DNA from: Ypsolopha sequella
Taxonomy: Eukaryota; Arthropoda; Insecta; Lepidoptera; Ypsolophidae
NCBI GenBank assembly: GCA_934047225.1
Contig: OW203991.1
Span: forward strand, 682,001-746,000
Length of the DNA stretch: 64,000 bases
Reading direction: 5' to 3'
Part shown: positions 52,201 to 61,200 of the stretch, piece after piece
Layout of the letters: the number at the start of each line of letters is the position of its first letter
Position numbering within the stretch: position 1 is the stretch's first letter
Notes under the pieces: model-generated
The model's input: only the letters and a program-made list of their open reading frames with translations
What the model was told of the DNA's origin: nothing
The model's database searches: none
Program-made: the position numbers and the translations under genes

Positions 52201-55200
52201 TATGCTGACTCTTTGTTCTCAGCGCATGGCCAGAATTTTAAATTTACCATTAAAACATACATCTCTAAAAATCGCAGGAGTTGGAAATCAGCACACACAA
52301 AACTCAAAGGCATCAATCACAATTGTATGCCGACCTACACACCGTGACACACCTACGATCACGGCCACAGCTCATATATTGAAGAACGTAACTGGGTACC
52401 TACCGTTAGAAAAGGTTCCAGATCTCGCTCAGTTAACAGGTCACCCACCGATTCCTCTTGCTGATCGAGATTATCACACACCAGCTCCGGTTGATCTAAT
52501 ACTAGGATCTGACGTTCTTGGTCAAGTGTTAGACGGAACCAAGGTTTCGCTCGGCCCTGGCAAGCCCATAGCCTTCGGCACGATATTCGATTTTACATTG
52601 ATAGGACCTTTCGAAAGTTTACATACCTCACCCACGAATCAGGTCAATTCAGTTCACATTGTCGGCTCTCACACGGACTCAGAGCATTCCACTCATGACA
52701 TTCACAAAAGTCTTGAGAGGTTTTGGGAATCTGAGGAACCCCAAACCTACAAGCATACCAGCCCATTAGAGGAACAGTGTGAGGACATTTTCCGCACTAC
52801 AACTACTCGTGAACCATCAGGTCAATATATGGTTACACTGCCCTTTCTGCACAACGCGCCGACATTAGGTTCCACTCATGCTATTGCGCTACGCAGGTTT
52901 CTCAATTTAGAGAAGAAGCTGCTAGCGAACCCGCCCTTCCGCTCGAAATACGTAGAATTCATGTCAGATTACATAAAATTGGGACATATGTCGCCGTGTC
53001 ACCCCAATACCTTTGCTCATAAATCCCATTACTATATCCCACATCATGGCATATTTAAGCCAGGATCAGAAAAGTTACGCTGCGTCTTTGACGGAAGTTG
53101 TAAAAGCTCAAATGGCGTCAATTTAAATGATTGTCTTCATACAGGTCCAGCTCTTCAACAAGATATTGTTGACATTATCATGTCCTTCAGGATCCACTCA
53201 CAAGTTTTCAGCACAGACATCCGAATGATGTTCAGAAATATACTCATTCACCCAGACCAAAGACCTTTTCAACTCATTCTCTGGCGGTCTTCACCCGACC
53301 AGCCCCTGCTCACGTATGCCCTTAATACCGTCACATATGGATTAAGGTCCAGCCCATACCATGCCATCCGCACTTTACTCCAATTGGCTGATGACGAAGG
53401 TCATCGCTACCCCCACGCTGCTCAGATCCTCCGCAAATCAATATTTGTGGACGACATTCTCTCAGGTGCAGATTCTGTGGAATCTGCTCAGTCGCTCCAA
53501 AACGATCTGATCGAGTTACTCGCCCTAGGTGGCTTCCAGCTCAGTAAATGGACCTCCAACTCGCCTCAGCTCCTTGAACGGTTCCCAGATGACCAGTGCG
53601 ACATGCCCAAGGACTTTGATTTCAGTCCCGACTCTAATTCCATTAAGGTTCTGGGAATACAGTGGATTCCTCAAACTGATGAGTTCACTTATCGCCCACT
53701 CATGCTCAAGTCACAAAGCGCTCCATTCTCAGTACAGTAGCGTCTCTCTATGACCCCAATGGCTGGGTTACTCCCGTCATCTTCCGCGCAAAGATTCTTC
53801 TGCAGAAGCTTTGGCTTCTGAAAATAGGATGGGATGAGCCTATCTCTCAAGAAGTCCACACAGAGTGGCAACACATTTCAGAGGATCTTCCTCAGCTCTC
53901 AAACCTCCGTTTACCTCGACACATTTGTAAGTATAAGCCCACGTCTACTTACTCACTTCACGGGTTCGCGGACGCATCAGAGGCTGGCTTTGGTGCCGTT
54001 ATCTACCTTCATGAGCGCAATACCACTGGACATGTCAATGTACACCTAATCATTGGCAAGTCCAAGGTCGCACCCATTAAGACTCGCCTCTCAATCCTGA
54101 AATTGGAGTTGTCAGCCGCGACTCTTTTATCTCAGCTCATGACTCGAGTGTCAGCCCAACTGTCAGCTCATATACCCATTCAAACACACACATGCTGGTC
54201 AGATAGCACAATAGTTTTGGCATGGCTCAATACCCCACCTCACCGATTACAGACTTTCGAGGCCAATCGAGTGGCTAAGATCACAGCTACTTCAACTAGC
54301 AATACGTGGAGGCATGTGCCCACGAACCTCAACCCTGCTGACTGTGCAAGCAGAGGCATGTCTGCCCAGTCTCTCTCACTTCATGACCTTTGGTGGTCAC
54401 CCAGTTGGCTCAAAGAACCTACCTGCACTTGGCCCAAGATGCCACCCGCTCTAGGCCATCATGCTCTCCCAGGCCTTAAGCCCAAAAAGGTACCAGCACA
54501 CATAGCAGTCCCAGATATCGATCTGGACTTGCTCACTCGCTACAGCTCACTTGACAAGCTCGTCGGAGTGACGGCTTGTATTCAAAGGTTCATATTCAAT
54601 TGTCGGCACAGCCCAGATGCACGGCGCTCTGGTCCGTTGACAGCTAATGAACGCAGGGACGCTCTGTTGCACTGGGTCCGCTCTGTTCAGCACAATGAGT
54701 TTGCTGAAGACATTAATCGTATCCAGACTGATAAAGTTTGTCCCGTTCGGCTCCAGCGCCTCTCGCCCTTCATAAAGGACGACCTCTTGAGAGTCGGTGG
54801 TCGTCTCTCTCACGCGTCAATTAGGTATGACGCTCAACACCCACTCATTCTACCCAGCTCAAGTCCGCTCGTAGATCTCATCATAGACCATTATCACAAA
54901 ATACACTGCCACCCTGGAGCTGACACATTACACGCCATATTACGCCAGCAGTACTGGATTCTGTCCGCTCGTCGTATTATTAGACACCACGTGTTTAAAT
55001 GTATTAGATGTTTCCGGTGCCGCGCTCAGCCTAAGGCTCCGCTCATGGCTGATCTTCCAGTAGACAGAGTTACTCCTCAGCCAGTTTTTAGTCACGTCAC
55101 GACGGACTTTGCTGGCCACTTCTTCGTTAAATCCAGCACGTTGCGGAACGCGAAACTCATAAAGGCGTACTTTTGTATTTTCGTTTGCCTCGCAACAAAG

Positions 55201-58200
55201 GCGGTTCATTTGGAACCAGTCTCTGCACTCACAACGGAAGCGTTCTTTGCGGCATTGCAACGTTTTATCTCACGTCGCGGTACTCCAGTTCTCATTCGCT
55301 CAGACTGCGGCACAAACTACTAGGTGCTAGGAATCAGCTCATTGAAGTTCAGAACTTCCTCAGGTCAAACAATGATGCAATCACTCACAAGCTCGCGAAT
55401 CAGCACATTACTTGGTTACTGAACCCGCCTAAAGGGCCTTGGTTCGGCGCTCTGCACGAAATAAACGTAAAATCCACCAAGCAACTACTTTATCGCGTGA
55501 TAGGTGAACAGCACCTCACTTTTGAGGAATTCTCTACCCTTTTGGCTCGAATTGAGGCTGTACTCAACTCAAGACCCCTCTGCCCAATTTCATCCGACCC
55601 TACGGACTTTGAACCTCTCACGGCCGGACATTTCATTATTGGTCGTCCGCTCACCGCTCTACCTGAGCAGTCTTTTGACGACAGACCCATATCTGCTCTT
55701 AAACGCTTTCAGCTCATTCATCTCTCAGCGCTTTTGGACTCTCTGGTCCAGATAATACCTCCATACCCTGCAAACCCGCTCCAAATGGCTCTCCCCTTCT
55801 TCCCCTCCTCAAGTGGGTGAACTGGTCCTCATCAAAGAGGATGACCTGCCTCCGCTCCAATGGAAGTTGGGGAGAATTCTCCGCACGATACCTGGCAAGG
55901 ATGGAGTGATCCGAGTTGTGGATCTGGACACAGCCCATGTAAATCTGCGACGACCTGTGTTCAAGATAGCCAGGTTGCCGTTGGATTCAGCTCAAGAGGA
56001 GTCGCAGCCCCGGCCCCCCCAGGATGTTCACGCCACCAGCGTGACGTTCGCGCATGCGCATGACTAATTTCGCGGCGCAGCGCTGGCGCCACCTGACAGC
56101 GCCAGCGACTGGTGCGCCGGCGGTTCGCTCGCTCTGTTCCGCGCAGGACATCATCCGAACCACACGTGTGTACACACTCGCGCCGCCAACACGCCGAAAT
56201 CTCGCGTATCCTGTGTTCCTACCAGTGTTGTGTTCATACCAGTGCTGTGTTTATTACTCCACCAACCAAGATATACTGCACATTCCTGCCCAAGGCGCCA
56301 GCTCCATCAGCCCAACAAGGAGGGATGCCACGCGGCGCATACGTCGGCCCATCCATCCATCAAAGGTCAGTCAGTTTACCCACAATTCTCCAATCAATAC
56401 TCAAATCCCATCAGCTCTGCATTCCTGTAACCTCGCGGTTACAAAAACTGATACTGACCGAGCAGCTCGACCTTCAGATCCTTAACCGCTTCAGTGCCGT
56501 CGATCTTCTGTTGCACTTCCAGCAGCAACATGAACAGTCGGCCCGCCACGTCACCCAGCAAGTAGCGCAGACCGCGCGTGTCCACGCGGCAGTAGCAGTT
56601 TATTGGGGTTGACTGGAACAATATCACTATGGTTTAGACTTCATTAAGGTTCTATCAATAACATATTATATGCCAGTCTGAGATGGATTTTTTTTATTAC
56701 TTAATTTTAATTCTATAGCCAAAATACAAACACAAAATTATTTATTGAACCAAAACACACAGAAGCACTTATCCAATAAAAACGATAATAGCATGCAACT
56801 TGTTATACAAAAATATAAGAGTGTGCTAAATTGTATCTTATAAAGTTTTAAATAAAACAGTCGCTATCACCTACACTGACAGTTACCACTAAGTGGCCCA
56901 TAACATTTGGGATACTTATAAAGTTTTAAATAAAACAGTCGCTATCACCTACACTGACAGTTACCACTAAGTGGCCCATAACATTTGGGATACTTATAAA
57001 GTTTTAAATAAAACAGTCGCTATCACCTACACTGACAGTTACCACTAAGTGGCCCATAACATTTGGGGTACTTCTGATTGAGAAATATATATTATACTTA
57101 ATTTAATTTTTTAAAAATATACACTATAACAGCTTTTAAAGTTATTAAAAAATATATAAATATACTGATAAATAAGATAAACAAACAAACAAACAAATAC
57201 TCAACTGATGCCGGGTCCTCCAGGTCGGACCCGAAATATATCTTGAGATTTCCTTGTATTTGTTTATCTTATTTATCAGTATATTTTAATTAAATTACGA
57301 TATTATTATATAAATATAAATATATATATATATATACACAGCAGTTTTTATTAAAATTTACACATACATATATTAAATCAAGATATTTCGAATCCTCTTG
57401 TTTTTTTTTGTATTATTTTGTTACTGGTTACTGTCCATCAATGCAACTGATGCCGAGCCCAAGAGGGCTCGAAATATATCTTGCTTTAATCCATTTATGT
57501 GCACATTAAAAAAAAAACGAATATTTTAATATTATTGTATAATATTAGGTATATATTGCACATTATGTAAAATAGTACAAAAAATATTTACAGACATGCA
57601 AATAAGCCATGAAAATCAGTGTTACTGTTTGAATGTGGAGAAAAGTGTATGTGTAGGTGTACTGTGAGTGTGAAAGTGTGTGTTATGTATGAGATGTGTG
57701 ATTGTAACAAAAATGTTCGAATATTTAAATAAAGTAAAAGTGAGACGATGTAAATGTTTTATGTCGGTACTACGAGGAGACGTTCCACTTTTTAACCAGA
57801 ATTTAATAGCCGCGTTCTGAAGCTTCCCTGCTGTTCAACCCTGAATTTAGATTGTAATTTTTTTGAAAAGATATGGTCCCAGAAATCCTTGAAACCTTTG
57901 TGCGAATGTGGTCTTACATATGAGCGTTACCAAAGTGACGATACCGTGTTCTGGCAGGTTTATTTAGATAACGTAAGTTTGACAACATATTTACAATATA
58001 TATATATATATACAGGTTGGTAAAAAAATTAGGGCCCTGGAGGAGAACTACCTTAAGGGCCTTACTATTGCCAAATGGGTACTTTCTAAAGCCTACTCCT
58101 CGTTTATGGCCAAACCAAAAATAATGAAAAAATGTATTATGAATAATCAACTCTTAGACAACATATGCAACAGTTTTCTTTTTCATACCACCAAAACTTC

Positions 58201-61200
58201 TACATGATTTTTTTTTTTACTGAATGGTGTTTTTTGACCTCAAATTCCCTACTGCTCCTGAGTGACTTGGCCGATTGAATTCATCTATGCTTTGATAAAT
58301 AGATGAACTTTATAGCTATAAACATAACATAAGATTATTCAATCGAATAATCACGTCCAAGTGAAAAGTATAATTTTCCCCCATTTCACCCTATCAAGGA
58401 CGCAGCGAGCGTCGTATCAGCCACTATGCATTGCGCGCTGATATGAACGTTATTTCAATGTCGTTTCCGTTGATATTCGTACCGACAAATATCGAGCTGC
58501 TAATTTGGCGATGGTAATCGCCTTAAATCCTTTAGTTAGCTCATTTTACTGAAAGGAAACGTTCATTTATTTTTTATAAGAAACAAAACTGCATTCAAAG
58601 ATATTCTGAAATTCGCTTGTCTCACCCGGGAATCGAACCAACTAAAAATGAAAAAAATAAACCCTCGCTATTTTATTATACGAATCGGTAGGATGATTGT
58701 TCAGGATAACATTTGTCTAATAAACATTTGGTCTTACACTCATCTGTTGTACGAGATACCCATGAAATTAAATAAAATTTATAAGAAACAAAACTGCATT
58801 CAAAGATATTCTGAAATTCGCTTGTCTCACCCGGGAATCGAACCAACTAAAAATGAAAAAAATAAACCCTCGCTATTTTATTATACGAATCGGTAGGATG
58901 ATTGTTCAGGATAACATTTGTCTAATAAACATTTGGTCTTACACTCATCTGTTGTACGAGATACCCATGAAATTAAATATTTATTACAAGTTCTTTATTA
59001 ACAATACCTAGTACTGTTCACTTGTAACAAGTAAATGACACGTTGTATGTTTCTTATCTCTCTTACATCCAAAGACATCGTATGAAGTACAAGCTTGCTA
59101 ATGTTGAAGACTTCAATAAGAAAATCGTTAAATGGTAATAGTAAATCTATGCACAGCACAATTCCTTCTTGCACTAGGCGTACTGATGAAATGTTTAAAA
59201 AGGGAACGTATTTTTTTGCAACGCGGAGCAACAAATTTGAATTTCGAACTTGAATAAATATTCAATTTCATGGGTGTCTTGTACAACAGATGAGTGTAAG
59301 ACTAAAATGTTTATTAAACAAATTTTATCCTGAACAATAATCCTACCGACTCGTATAATAAAATAGCGAGGGTTTATTTTTTTAATATTTAGTTGGTTCA
59401 GTTTCCGGGTGAGACAAGCAAATTTTAGAAGATCTTTGAATGCAGTTTTGTTTCTTTTAAAAAATAAAGGAATGTTTCTTTTCAGTAAAATGAGCTAACT
59501 AAAGGATTTAAGGTAGTTCCCCTCCAGGGCCCTTAAATTTTTTCCATCCTGTATATTGTTTGCGAACACTGAGAACTCTGAATGGAAGTCTGGTTGTCTG
59601 GAAGAAATCGCTCTAAGCGATAAGACCGCCCATTGTTGCCTATATTTTTGTTTTTCTCCAACTTTGTATTGTCCTTTTTGTTGTTTTTCTTTTGGTGCAC
59701 AATAAAGCGTATTTATGTTATGTAGTTGTGAGGTAGGAAATCGATAACATTTGCCAAAAAGCACCTTTAGTACCAGCTGCGCAATTTATACTTCTTGAAG
59801 ATGTGTTTTTGCAGCTTCACGCGGCTGTCAAGCGGGCAGCAAGATAATCGGTCTATAGTTGGACCCTGCCTTCACATATATAGTTGTGCTCCGCCTCCAC
59901 ATCTCCAGATTTGTGAATTGGTATAATCAAACCTTATTTAAAATTATCTGTAAATATTCCTGTATCAATCCTATATTTATAATATGTGCCGGCCGAATAC
60001 ATAAAATAACAGCGACGAGAATATAATATAAATTATATCTACAAGTGTAAGATGATGGAGTAAATAACATATTAATTAGTGGGACAAAACGAACGAGAAT
60101 ATAAAAAAAATTAAACAGGGTGGCCAGTAATTTCTGAAAACTAATTTCCTTAACTTTTCCAGACACTTTTTAAGTCTTGTTCTTGACCGTCATAAATAGT
60201 AAATATCTATTTTACACAAAGTTCATGGAATTTAAAAAATTAAGGTTTACAATTTCAATTATAATATAAAATTTATCAATACCCCTACTATCCTCTTATC
60301 CCTTATAATATGTGAAAGTTTGTTGGTTTGTTATATAATATCTCGAAAACTACTCGATGAATCGACATGAAACTTTGATTTATCTTACAGAGCAGGTCCT
60401 AGATTAATATATAGACAATTTTTTTGTCTCTAGGTTCAGCAATTTTTTGGGATTTAAACACATACCCTTTTGTAACCGCTGCTATTTAGGGTCACGTGAT
60501 CATCAAAGTCGAACACGGGCCGAGTGTGGTGCTGATTATTTGTTAATTCTTTCCACGAGGATCTTGTTGGGTATATAATTTATCTTTACCTTTTTCTTCA
60601 ATTATTTTTTTCTTTTTCTTAATCTCTGTGATTGATCATAATAAAACATTTAGTAAAGTCATAATACAAAAACAACAATTGTATCTGTCTCCTACCTATA
60701 CACTAGGCAAGGTATGATTTCTGTTCTTCGCGGGTATTTTATAAAGCAAGCCCAAAGTTTCTAGCGCTAAGGAATTAAAATCAACAGGAAATTCTTAGGT
60801 TGTTCGTGTGAGGATGTAACTGTAAAATTTCAGAATATATTTTTCCCTGACCTTTCTGTATGATGCGCGAAATTCCCTGACTTTTCCCGGATTTACAGAA
60901 ACTGGCCACCCTGTTAAAACATTTTCAATCAAAATCCTACAGTAATTTATCTACGGCGAAGGGATAATTGTTGCACAGTTACAGTATATAATGTTGTTGG
61001 ATAGGCATTAATATGAATATAACTGGAAGAAATTTATTTTAGGAATAAGTCCGCCTTTTCGTTCTCTTTCTTTTTTGTTCTTTGTAAATACCTTGTTTTT
61101 TTGTACAATAAAGTATTTATTCTATTAATTACCTCATTTCTTTCAGAAAGTTGCTTGATGGTAAAGTTGAATTTCTTCCTCTATAGCTTTAACTTCTAGA

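Larger units (their letters stand above)
48706..56443 (+). mobile_element. BEL/Pao LTR retrotransposon, complete ends, broken pol
   Basis: The 7738-bp element is bounded by 419-bp LTRs and the 5-bp target duplication AAAAC (48701-48705 and 56444-56448). The LTRs begin TGTTCACG and end GGTTACA. Order: LTR, leader, gag with zinc knuckles, protease, reverse transcriptase, RNase H, integrase, LTR, which is the BEL/Pao order. It sits in a DDB1 intron, antisense to DDB1, 10 nt from the donor of exon 56459. The LTRs look identical on reading, suggesting a recent insertion, yet pol is broken in several places. Confidence 0.95.
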
